Positions 1 through 6,209 are shown, numbered from the stretch's first letter. The stretch: DNA of 6,748 nucleotides from CAYUXU01 sp964489695 (GCA_964489695.1 CAZAZP010000037.1:1-6748); one strand, 5' to 3'. Made by a program: numbers and translations. Notes: generated from the sequence alone by a model not told the origin.

Positions 1-760
1 CAATTGGTAAAATCGCAATTGTTTCCATCCCAAAGTAGAAGTGATATTCATTAAACAGACCGCCCGTACTAAAAGGTAGGTAGAATTGTGGTAAGCTCAA
101 AATATGACCGAATAATGGTCCATTAAAGGAATCAAGGACTGGTTGGAAATCTAAAATGCCCATCAAAGCAGCGAAGATATAACCTAATACGATCCCGCCT
201 AAAAAGGGAATAATCTTAAAGACACCTTTAGCTTTGGTGGCAATAAAAGCGGTGATTAAAAATGTCACACCGGCCACTAACATATGACGAATATCGCCAC
301 CCGCCACAAGTCCAGCTTGTGACACAGCGGCGCTAGATAAGCCTAATCCAATAACAATGATCATTGGTCCAATAATAATTGGTGGTAATAGTTTTTCAAT
401 CCATCCCGAACCAGTTACTTTTAAGACTGAGGCAATTACAACATAAATAATCCCGATTAAGAAAATACCAGTTTGGGAAGCGCTCACATCACCACCTAGG
501 GCCGCGATGGCATATTGCATAGCAGCAATATAAGCAAAACTACTACCTAAATAAACTGGTACTTTAAACTTGGTAATAAGTAAATACAATAGTGTGCCAA
601 TTCCACTACAGAATAAAGCTACTGAAACTGGTAAACCAACTAAAATTGGTACCAGAATTGTAGCGCCAAACATGGCAAAAACATGCTGGAAACTCAATAA
701 GATAGCTTTACCTAGCGGTGGAGCTTCGTGCACTTGATACAATAAACCTTCTTTGTTCAT
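1..760 (-). CDS. uraA: Uracil permease (UraA/PyrP-type uracil:proton symporter), 3' end outside window
   Basis: Inner-membrane NCS2-family symporter that brings uracil into the cell for salvage. The first 253 residues are visible; the gene continues past the left edge. The N-terminus carries the family block FAMFGATILVPIL (28-40), then GIGTLLYLLITKFKVPVYLGSSFAY (53-77 region), whose G-S-S-F loop is typical of uracil permeases, and GPMIIVIGLGLSSAAV (131-146). Several long hydrophobic segments follow. The substrate-binding glutamate motif of the family (AEHxGH-like) would lie beyond the edge and cannot be checked. The start at 758-760 has a modest AAAGGG ribosome site seven bases upstream. An in-frame ATG at 779-781, directly after the attenuator U-run, would add seven residues and is the less likely start. 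The PyrR leader upstream supports uracil rather than xanthine as the substrate. Confidence 0.93.
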   Translation of the reverse strand, partial: MNKEGLLYQVHEAPPLGKAILLSFQHVFAMFGATILVPILVGLPVSVALFCSGIGTLLYLLITKFKVPVYLGSSFAYIAAMQYAIAALGGDVSASQTGIFLIGIIYVVIASVLKVTGSGWIEKLLPPIIIGPMIIVIGLGLSSAAVSQAGLVAGGDIRHMLVAGVTFLITAFIATKAKGVFKIIPFLGGIVLGYIFAALMGILDFQPVLDSFNGPLFGHILSLPQFYLPFSTGGLFNEYHFYFGMETIAILPI

Positions 761-781
761 CTCTTTTCCCTTTCCGGGCAT

Positions 782-808
782 AAAAAAAGCCCTTAGTATA
801 GGACCTTT
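782..808 (-). terminator. Conditional terminator of the PyrR attenuator
   Basis: On the minus strand AAAGGUCCU (808-800), loop AUACUA (799-794), then AGGGCUUUU (793-785) forms a nine-pair stem including two G-U pairs. The seven-base U-run at 788-782 overlaps its 3' arm. Its 5' arm is the same segment that pairs with 860-852 in the antiterminator, so the two folds exclude each other. Confidence 0.8.
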
Positions 809-860
809 GAGACCATTATTTCTCCCTTAGCAAGCTCACAGGTTTGCCTTAAAAGGACCT
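782..860 (-). promoter_or_regulatory. PyrR-binding attenuator leader of the uracil permease
   Basis: Three competing structures can be drawn on the minus-strand RNA. The anti-antiterminator (857 down to 823) pairs UCCUU with AAGGGA around an upper hairpin GCAAAC/GCUUGC, with hexaloop CUGUGA at 841-836. The loop fits the PyrR consensus CNGNGA, closed by C-G, and is flanked by the expected UUUUAA and UAAGG purine-rich sides. The antiterminator pairs AGGUCCUUU (860-852) with AAAGGUCCU (808-800) with one U-U mismatch. The terminator is at 808-782. In known pyr operons, UMP-bound PyrR stabilises the anti-antiterminator and so stops transcription when pyrimidines are plentiful. The structures were derived by hand, not by folding software. 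Confidence 0.87.
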
Positions 861-870
861 AACTGAAACT

Positions 871-899
871 ATACTAGCATAGTTATAAAAAGAATTCAA
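871..899 (-). promoter_or_regulatory. Sigma-A-type promoter of the uracil permease
   Basis: Minus strand -35 box TTGAAT (899-894), 17-base spacer, -10 box TAGTAT (876-871) preceded by TGC, an extended -10. The predicted transcription start is near 864, just ahead of the 5' arm of the antiterminator at 860, so the whole attenuator is in the transcript. Confidence 0.85.
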
Positions 900-919
900 G
901 CAAATTAAAAAATGAAGTC

Positions 920-1420
920 TTAAAGTTGTTTCATAGGAAAATTTAAATAATGATTAACCAGATAAGCGACTAAAATACCAAAACCAGTTTCTAACATTCG
1001 ACTAATAACATAATTAAGAGCGCTAACTTGACTAGCATAAGAAAGTAAGATAATTGAACTTACTACTGCGGCCATCGAATAAACATAACTATCTTGTTTT
1101 AATATTTTACATAACCACAGATCTAATAATACTGCAAGTGAAACTAAGACTGCCATGAAATAACTTTCTGCCATTATTTTCAACATTTGTGCTAAAACTA
1201 ACATTGCTAAAGCCATTGACCCACCAATTAAAGTTCCAATTAAGCGAAAAATCCCTAATTGCTTGGTTGATTGACTACTTTCTTTCATCATCAAAATACA
1301 AGCCAAAATAGCATAAACTGGTCGATAATATTTAAAGATAAAGCAAATAAGTAAACAAATTAAAACAGCGATAAAAGTTTTAATAATCCGAAAACCTGGG
1401 AAATAACTTGGTAATTGCAT
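920..1420 (-). CDS. Small FUSC / aromatic acid exporter (ArAE)-type membrane protein
   Basis: A 166-residue, strongly hydrophobic protein with about five or six predicted membrane segments (roughly 11-29, 34-46, 60-80, 88-105, 113-130, 143-160). It shows the hallmarks of the FUSC/ArAE membrane domain: an N-terminal RIIKTFIAV segment, RPVYAILA at 33-40, a conserved GIFRLIGTLIGG loop (56-67), and the closing RMLETGFGILVAYLVNHYL (141-159). Many family members carry a further cytoplasmic C-terminal domain, which is absent here, so this is a membrane-domain-only version. A strong GGAGG (1429-1425) lies four bases before the ATG. Transport of aromatic or other organic acids is a family-level guess; the substrate is unknown. 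The gene lies behind the terminator of the operon upstream and has no obvious terminator of its own before the uracil permease promoter. Confidence 0.75.
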   Translation of the reverse strand: MQLPSYFPGFRIIKTFIAVLICLLICFIFKYYRPVYAILACILMMKESSQSTKQLGIFRLIGTLIGGSMALAMLVLAQMLKIMAESYFMAVLVSLAVLLDLWLCKILKQDSYVYSMAAVVSSIILLSYASQVSALNYVISRMLETGFGILVAYLVNHYLNFPMKQL

Positions 1421-1432
1421 TTTGCCTCCAAT

Positions 1433-1453
1433 AAAAAGCGGCCTTAGCCGCTT
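1433..1453 (-). terminator. Rho-independent terminator after nagA
   Basis: Minus-strand hairpin AAGCGGC (1453-1447), loop UAAG, GCCGCUU (1442-1436), with the U-run at 1437-1433. A perfect seven-pair GC-rich stem, 16 bases after the nagA stop. It closes the etfB-etfA-lctD-nagA operon. The U-run ends only three bases before the ribosome site of the next gene. Confidence 0.9.
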
Positions 1454-1469
1454 AAGTACTACACTAGTT

Positions 1470-2663
1470 TTATTTAAGCCGAAACGAATTTAAAAATTCC
1501 GGGTTAAAAGGAATCTTATCACGCTTTGCTTGATACACCTCGCGGCCTTCCACAAAAGTACTAAGCACTTCAAAATTATCATCGATCACAACAATATCGA
1601 GATCTTTCCCGACATTAATCTCGCCTTTACTAGTTAAACCAAATTTTCGCGCTGGATTAACACCCGTAAATTTTAAGACTGTTTCTAAAGGAAAATGTAA
1701 ATTTTCCACCAGATTTTTAATGCCAAATAAGACCGGTTTACTACTACCACTTAATCGACCAGAACTACTTAAAACGAAGCCTGCCTCAGTTACTTCAATC
1801 ACCGCTCGATCATTAGCTTCGTTACCCGACCAGCCTTTATAAAAGCCCACTGGAGCACCCAGATAGGAAACATTATCAGATATTAACATGATTTTATTGT
1901 GATCTTTTAATTTAAAAATCAACTCCAACATTGGATTAGAAACATGTAAACCATCACAAATAACTTCCACGTAAACCTCATCACGTAAAAGGCTAGCACC
2001 CATTGTTCCAATATCGCGATGATGTAAACCGGTCATCACGTTGGCTAAATGGGTAGCGACACTTATCCCGTGATCAATCCCTAAATTAGCTTCTGCGTAG
2101 TTCGCATTGGTATGATAAGCCGCCATAATTACTCCTTGGCTAGTAAAATAGTCAATCGCTTCTAAGGCTTGAGGCACTTCTGGAGCGATACCCACCATTT
2201 TCAATAAACCTTGGCCAGCTTCAACCATCGCTTTAGCTATCCGTAGATCCACCGTTGGATAACCTTCATTGACACCTTTTTCTCCAACGCGAGAACCCCA
2301 CGGACCTTCAGAGTGAATCCCCACAATTTTCGCCCCATTATTATTAGTTTGACTGATTTTAGCTAATAATGGGTATTGCTGGTAATTAGTCGTGGTAGGC
2401 ATAATCGCAGTGACGCCATAAGCAGCTTGACCATGTAAACAAGTTTTAATGTCCGCTTCATCACTATCATCAAACATATAACCAAAACCACCATGATTAT
2501 GGACATCAATAATGCCCGGAATAATTCGCTGATTACCAAAATCATAATCTGCTTTTATTTGGGCCTCAGCACTTAAAATAGCTGTAATTTTACCGTCTGC
2601 TACTTTTAAATAAGCGGGTTTTACCCCTGTTGCCGTATAAACACGATTAGAATAAATATACAT
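1470..2663 (-). CDS. nagA: N-acetylglucosamine-6-phosphate deacetylase
   Basis: Cytoplasmic amidohydrolase of 397 residues (family usually about 380-400) that converts GlcNAc-6-phosphate to glucosamine-6-phosphate and acetate. Family motifs appear in order: PGIIDVHNHGG with the H55-x-H57 metal pair; HSEGPW (117-122; metal ligand E119); YHTNA (183-187; H184); ATHLANVM (203-210; H205); HHRDIG (214-219), matching the phosphate-binding REPG region; ICDGLHV (235-241); SDN with the presumed catalytic D263; and LSGSS (304-308). The histidine usually found in the KGxH loop after HLEGP is not obvious: here the loop reads EKGVNEG. A GAGG site lies six bases before the ATG, and only 11 bases separate the gene from lctD, so it is the last gene of the etf-lctD operon. 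A related sugar-phosphate deacetylase specificity is possible. Confidence 0.9.
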   Translation of the reverse strand: MYIYSNRVYTATGVKPAYLKVADGKITAILSAEAQIKADYDFGNQRIIPGIIDVHNHGGFGYMFDDSDEADIKTCLHGQAAYGVTAIMPTTTNYQQYPLLAKISQTNNNGAKIVGIHSEGPWGSRVGEKGVNEGYPTVDLRIAKAMVEAGQGLLKMVGIAPEVPQALEAIDYFTSQGVIMAAYHTNANYAEANLGIDHGISVATHLANVMTGLHHRDIGTMGASLLRDEVYVEVICDGLHVSNPMLELIFKLKDHNKIMLISDNVSYLGAPVGFYKGWSGNEANDRAVIEVTEAGFVLSSSGRLSGSSKPVLFGIKNLVENLHFPLETVLKFTGVNPARKFGLTSKGEINVGKDLDIVVIDDNFEVLSTFVEGREVYQAKRDKIPFNPEFLNSFRLK

Positions 2664-2674
2664 TTTTAACCTCG

Positions 2675-4072
2675 CTAATCAAAGATTTTACCCGGATTTA
2701 AAATTTTATTTGGATCAAATACCGTTTTAATTCCCCGCATTAAAGCTAATTGCGTTTCTCCTAAAGCCGATGCTAAATAAACCTTTTTAGCATGGCCAAT
2801 CCCATGTTCACCCGAGACTTGGCCTTTTAATTCTTTCGCCCGTTGATAGAGCGCATCCATCACGGCGTTAACGACGACTTCCCAACGTTCATCTGATAGA
2901 TCATCCTTACAAACATAGACGTGTAAATTTCCATCACCAGCATGGCCAAATGATCTAATTCGGACTTGATAAGTTTCAGCTAACTCTTGCACATAACTAA
3001 TAAAGTTATATACTTGATCAATTTTCAAAGCCACATCACATTCATCCATTAAAGTAGTGGAGCTTTTAATCGCCTCTAAGAAAGCACCCCGCGCGTTCCA
3101 AATCGATTCTTGTCGTTCGGTCGTATCGGAAATTAACACATCCACTGCTTGTTTAGCTAACACTAATTTCGCACATTCATCCACCATTAAATCGATTTCA
3201 GCGTTAGTATTTCCGCTATATGAAACAATTAAGTAAGCGGGATATTCTTGACTTGGAAAGGCTTTACCTAAAAACTCTTGAGCATCTAAGATAACTTCTT
3301 TTTCCATAAATTCTAAAGTAGTTGGAATATTTGGTAAGTTTAAAATTAGAGGGACTACTTCTAACGCTTGTTTTAAATCATTAAATGGAATTAACAAAGA
3401 AACAAATTTATGTGGTTTAGGTAGTAACTTAGCATAGATTTTCGTTATTACCCCTAAAGTCCCCTCACTGGCAACCATTAAATCTTTTAAATTATAACCT
3501 GAGCTATTTTTTACGGTTTTACCACCAAACTCCACAACCTCACCACTGGCTAAAACAACTTCTAATCCGCGGACATAATCTTTCGTCACGCCATATTTAA
3601 CCGCCCGCATTCCACCAGCGTTAGTCACAACATTTCCACCTACAGTGGCACTTCTTTCACCTGGGTCAGGGGCATATAATAAACCTTCAGCTTCGCAAGC
3701 ATCAGCCAATTCCATAAGTAAAACGCCTGGCTCCAGCACGGCGGTTAAGGTTTGATGATCAATCTCTAAAATCCGATTCATCTTTTCTAAGCTTAAAACA
3801 ATGCCACCTTTTAAAGCGACACAACCACCACATAGGCCAGTACCAGCTCCTCGTGGTGTAATGGGGATTTTTTGCTCATTACAATACTTAACAAGCGCCG
3901 AAACTTCCGCTACCTGAGTGGTTTTAACCACCGCTTCTGGTAAATATTTACCGTAGATAATCATTTCATCATGACTATATTCTTCATGTATCGCGGCTTG
4001 GTTAAAGACATTTTCCTGACCCACAATTGAGCGGAAATAGTCAAGATCAGCTGCTGTTACAGGTTTATACAT
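2675..4072 (-). CDS. lctD: FAD-dependent lactate dehydrogenase (GlcD/LctD family) of an LDH-Etf complex
   Basis: A 465-residue flavoprotein that oxidises a 2-hydroxy acid, most likely D-lactate, to the 2-oxo acid and passes electrons to the adjacent EtfAB. The N-terminal FAD_binding_4 domain shows TPRGAGTGLCGGC (72-84), DPGERSATVGGNVVTNAGG (136-154), TVKNSSGYNL (186-195) and GTLGVIT (204-210). The C-terminal FAD-oxidase domain shows GHAGDGNLHVY (376-386), SGEHGIGHAKK (420-430) and a DPNKILNPGKIF tail. The start is set at ATG 4070-4072 because AAGGAGG (4087-4081) lies eight bases upstream; the longer frame from TTG at 4090 would include this site in its own coding region. One base separates the etfA stop from this ATG, which implies translational coupling. 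Gene order and domain set match Acetobacterium woodii lctD. Glycolate or aryl-lactates are alternative substrates. Confidence 0.9.
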   Translation of the reverse strand: MYKPVTAADLDYFRSIVGQENVFNQAAIHEEYSHDEMIIYGKYLPEAVVKTTQVAEVSALVKYCNEQKIPITPRGAGTGLCGGCVALKGGIVLSLEKMNRILEIDHQTLTAVLEPGVLLMELADACEAEGLLYAPDPGERSATVGGNVVTNAGGMRAVKYGVTKDYVRGLEVVLASGEVVEFGGKTVKNSSGYNLKDLMVASEGTLGVITKIYAKLLPKPHKFVSLLIPFNDLKQALEVVPLILNLPNIPTTLEFMEKEVILDAQEFLGKAFPSQEYPAYLIVSYSGNTNAEIDLMVDECAKLVLAKQAVDVLISDTTERQESIWNARGAFLEAIKSSTTLMDECDVALKIDQVYNFISYVQELAETYQVRIRSFGHAGDGNLHVYVCKDDLSDERWEVVVNAVMDALYQRAKELKGQVSGEHGIGHAKKVYLASALGETQLALMRGIKTVFDPNKILNPGKIFD

Positions 4073-4073
4073 C

Positions 4074-5258
4074 TTAATATCCTCCTTCAAGCCGCTTAAT
4101 CAAGAGCGGTAAAATTTCATATGCATCCCCAACTAAGGCATAGTGTGAATGTTTGAAGATTTCAGCTGATGCATCATTGTTAATCGAAATAATTAACTCG
4201 CTTTGGTTCATCCCAGCGGTAAATTGAATCGCACCACTTACGCCACAAGTGATTAATAATTTAGGTTTTACCGTTCGACCCGATAAACCAATTTGGTGTA
4301 AATAAGAATAACGACCAGCTTCAACTAGCGGCCGAGTAACCGCAATCATTCCACCTAATAATTCTGCTAAGCGCTCACAAAGCGCAATCCCAGCTTCATC
4401 TTTAATCCCTTGTCCAATCACAACCAACACTTCAGCGCTACTAATATCAACGGTAACGGGTTTCTCAAAAACTTCTGTTAAAGTAATTTCACTGAGTAGG
4501 GCTTTTGCTGATAAAGTTAATCGTTTTACACTACCTTGATAGGCGCTTAACTGAGGTGCTCGATCCATTACTTTATAGCGCACCGTCGCGAATTGGGGCC
4601 GACTATTAGTGGTGAGAATTTGGGCCATAATATTACCGCCAAAAGCTGGTCGAATTTGAACTAAATCCGTATTTTCCCGCATCTCTAAAACCGTGCAGTC
4701 AGCAGTTAAGCCCGTCTTAAAGCGCGTCGCCACCCGTGGCGCTAATGATCGCCCAGTTGTCGTCGCCCCCACTAAAACAGTGGCGGGTTTATATTCTTCA
4801 ATAAATGCTGCGAAGGCATTGGCATAATTATCTGCTTTAAAATAAGCGAGTTCCGGGTAGTCATAAACATAAACGTTTTTAACCCCATAAGGTAAGAGAC
4901 TTTGAGCTGCTTCAGTAATATCTGTTCCAATCATCAAACAACTTACTGCTTGCTTCGTTACTTGGGCTAATTCTAGAGCCTTTCCGATTAACTCAATCGT
5001 AACCGGATGAATCTGACCAGCAAAGTGTTCCACGTAAACTAAAATATCTTGATAAGCTGTTTTATCAACCTGCGCTACTTCAGCCTCGACTAAACTAATC
5101 GCTCCTACGGGACAAGCTGATATACAAATTTTACAAACCCGACAATTAGCATTAACTAAAATTTTACCATCAATATTTTCTAAAGCATTAAATGGACAAC
5201 TAGCGACACAAACATCACATAAAATGCATTTTTCCGCATCAATTACAATTCCACTCAT
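4074..5258 (-). CDS. etfA: Electron transfer flavoprotein alpha subunit with N-terminal 2x[4Fe-4S] ferredoxin domain
   Basis: A 394-residue subunit of the LDH-Etf complex (LctC-like). The N-terminal 55 residues form a bacterial ferredoxin domain with two complete CxxCxxCxxxCP motifs: C11, C14, C17, C21 and C39, C42, C45, C49. The EtfA N-terminal domain follows (about 70-255), including the VLVGATTTGRSLAPRVA segment (161-177). The C-terminal FAD domain (about 275-394) contains IGQGIKDEAG (281-290), AVTRPLVEAG (306-315), HQIGLSGRTVKP (321-332), ITCGVSGAIQFTAGM (336-350) and INNDASAEIF. In many Etfs the last histidine of SGAIQH contacts the flavin; here it is F346. The start is placed at ATG 5256-5258, with AGGT nine bases upstream. 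The longest frame begins at TTG 5264, too close to that site. The gene sits between etfB and lctD with almost no spacing. Likely role: electron relay between ferredoxin, EtfB and LctD. Confidence 0.92.
   Translation of the reverse strand: MSGIVIDAEKCILCDVCVASCPFNALENIDGKILVNANCRVCKICISACPVGAISLVEAEVAQVDKTAYQDILVYVEHFAGQIHPVTIELIGKALELAQVTKQAVSCLMIGTDITEAAQSLLPYGVKNVYVYDYPELAYFKADNYANAFAAFIEEYKPATVLVGATTTGRSLAPRVATRFKTGLTADCTVLEMRENTDLVQIRPAFGGNIMAQILTTNSRPQFATVRYKVMDRAPQLSAYQGSVKRLTLSAKALLSEITLTEVFEKPVTVDISSAEVLVVIGQGIKDEAGIALCERLAELLGGMIAVTRPLVEAGRYSYLHQIGLSGRTVKPKLLITCGVSGAIQFTAGMNQSELIISINNDASAEIFKHSHYALVGDAYEILPLLIKRLEGGY
4081..4087 (-). promoter_or_regulatory. Ribosome binding site deciding the lctD start
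   Basis: Perfect AAGGAGG on the minus strand, eight bases before ATG 4070-4072. It lies inside the last codons of etfA (…LEGGY-stop), so ribosomes finishing etfA sit at the start of lctD. Confidence 0.9.
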
Positions 5259-5260
5259 GA

Positions 5261-6061
5261 TCAATTACCTGCCTTTACAAACCGAAGTTCAACGAGTTTA
5301 TCAGCTAACGCGGTGCTAATTGTCTGAGCGTCACCGGTCCAGGTAGTAATATCATGTTTGGCAGCTGGTTCAAAAATCCGTTCCACTTGAGTTGGTGATC
5401 CAGCTAGACCATAACGTTTTTCATCAGTTATTACTAAATCAGCCAATGCTAAAACCGTGGTTTGGCGATTTTTGGCAGCCTGTTTCTTTAAATAGGAAGG
5501 TAACCGCGGAATAAAAATATCTTTTTCCACCGTAATTAAACAAGGATAATTCATTTTGGCTAAAGCCACATGACTACCCAAGTCTTGTCTTACCGTAATA
5601 CTTTTTTGATCAACAGTTTCAAGTTGCATCGCCCAACTAACATGAGGTAAACCCAAATGTTCTGCAATCGCAGGCCCGACTTGGGCCGTATCACCATCGG
5701 TAGTTTGTTTCCCACAAATTATTAAATCATATTCACCAATACTACTAATTCCACTGGCTAACGTAAAAGATGTTGCTAAAACATCGGCTCCAGCAAACTT
5801 TCGATCAGTTAATAAATAGCCTTCATCCGCTCCTAAAGCATAAGCTTCATCAATTACCGCTTGTGCACTAGGTGGTCCCATCGTAATAACCGCAATCATC
5901 GCCTTAGTCTGGCTTTTTATTTTAAGCGCCGTTTCTAACGCATACAAATCAAACGGATTCATTTTAGTTTCAACACCTTCACGGAGTAAAACCCCCGTTT
6001 CCGGGTCAACAGCTACTTTTTGGGTAGCTGGTACTTGTTTGATACAAACAATTATTTTCAC
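5261..6061 (-). CDS. etfB: Electron transfer flavoprotein beta subunit (bifurcating type)
   Basis: A 266-residue cytoplasmic subunit (LctB-like), first gene of the operon. The N-terminus MKIIVCIKQVPATQKV is the canonical EtfB opening. Next come MNPFDLYALETAL (34-46), the GPPSA loop (62-66), ALGADEGYLLTDRKFAGADVLATS (75-98 region) and CGKQTTDGDTAQVGP (116-130). The combined GPP, DRxFAGADxxATS and DGDTAQVGP pattern is the one known from NADH-binding, electron-bifurcating EtfBs. A PRLPSYLKK signature lies at 185-193. The start is taken as GTG 6059-6061, because AGGAGG (6073-6068) sits six bases upstream. An in-frame ATG at 6065-6067 abuts that site with no spacer, and the ATG at 6085 would read through it and has no ribosome site. 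EtfB is expected to hold the bifurcating FAD and the NADH site. Confidence 0.93.
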   Translation of the reverse strand: MKIIVCIKQVPATQKVAVDPETGVLLREGVETKMNPFDLYALETALKIKSQTKAMIAVITMGPPSAQAVIDEAYALGADEGYLLTDRKFAGADVLATSFTLASGISSIGEYDLIICGKQTTDGDTAQVGPAIAEHLGLPHVSWAMQLETVDQKSITVRQDLGSHVALAKMNYPCLITVEKDIFIPRLPSYLKKQAAKNRQTTVLALADLVITDEKRYGLAGSPTQVERIFEPAAKHDITTWTGDAQTISTALADKLVELRFVKAGN

Positions 6062-6067
6062 AAACAT

Positions 6068-6073
6068 CCTCCT
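6068..6073 (-). promoter_or_regulatory. Ribosome binding site deciding the etfB GTG start
   Basis: AGGAGG on the minus strand, followed by ATGTTT and then GTG at 6061. The spacing of six fits GTG and rules out the ATG at 6067. Starting at GTG also gives the standard EtfB N-terminus. Confidence 0.88.
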
Positions 6074-6099
6074 AAATCTATCCATTCACTAATAATAAA

Positions 6100-6128
6100 A
6101 TTATAACTTAAGACCCCCACTAACTCAA
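6100..6128 (-). promoter_or_regulatory. Promoter of the etfB-etfA-lctD-nagA operon
   Basis: Minus strand -35 TTGAGT (6128-6123), 17-base spacer, perfect -10 TATAAT (6105-6100). The predicted transcription start is near 6093, giving a leader of about 32 bases before GTG 6061. No other convincing promoter was seen in the short gaps inside the operon. Confidence 0.85.
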
Positions 6129-6156
6129 TCAATCCTAGAGCTTTTATAAATAAAAC

Positions 6157-6184
6157 TTTTGTTTTTGTGATTCTAAGTTATAAT
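6157..6184 (+). promoter_or_regulatory. Promoter of the aminotransferase gene
   Basis: Perfect -10 TATAAT at 6179-6184 on the plus strand. The -35 is poor: TTTTGT at 6157-6162 with a 16-base spacer is the best candidate, in a T-rich stretch. The start would be near 6191, leaving a leader of about 19 bases that includes AGGAGG (6199-6204). Confidence 0.62.
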
Positions 6185-6209
6185 CAAGATAACTAAACAG
6201 GAGGTCACT

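Larger units (their letters stand above)
6100..6184. repeat. 10-base inverted repeat covering both divergent -10 boxes
   Basis: ATTATAACTT at 6100-6109 and AAGTTATAAT at 6175-6184 are perfect inverted copies, 65 bases apart. Each contains the -10 TATAAT of one of the two divergent promoters plus four upstream bases. Six of the ten bases are simply the shared -10 consensus, so only the extra AAGT is informative. It could be a paired operator or chance. Confidence 0.5.

Noticed and set aside
869..874. GTATAG complementary to CTATAC at 797-802, as an extension of the permease antiterminator
   Set aside because: This copy overlaps the -10 box and lies upstream of the predicted transcription start, so it would not be in the RNA.
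1454..1520. Possible promoter for the FUSC gene (TAGTGT at 1465-1460)
   Set aside because: No acceptable -35 at a proper distance, and the transcript would still have to pass the terminator.
2363..2545. 60-codon minus-strand open frame
   Set aside because: It lies wholly inside nagA in another frame on the same strand, has no ribosome site and its product is low-complexity hydrophobic; nagA has all family motifs here.
6142..6155. TTTTATAAATAAAA palindrome in the divergent promoter region
   Set aside because: All A/T with a two-base centre in an AT-rich spacer; expected by chance and too weak as a hairpin.
6165..6170. TTGTGA, a half site resembling the Rex (NADH sensor) operator
   Set aside because: The matching TCACAA half is missing at the required distance, so a Rex operator cannot be claimed.
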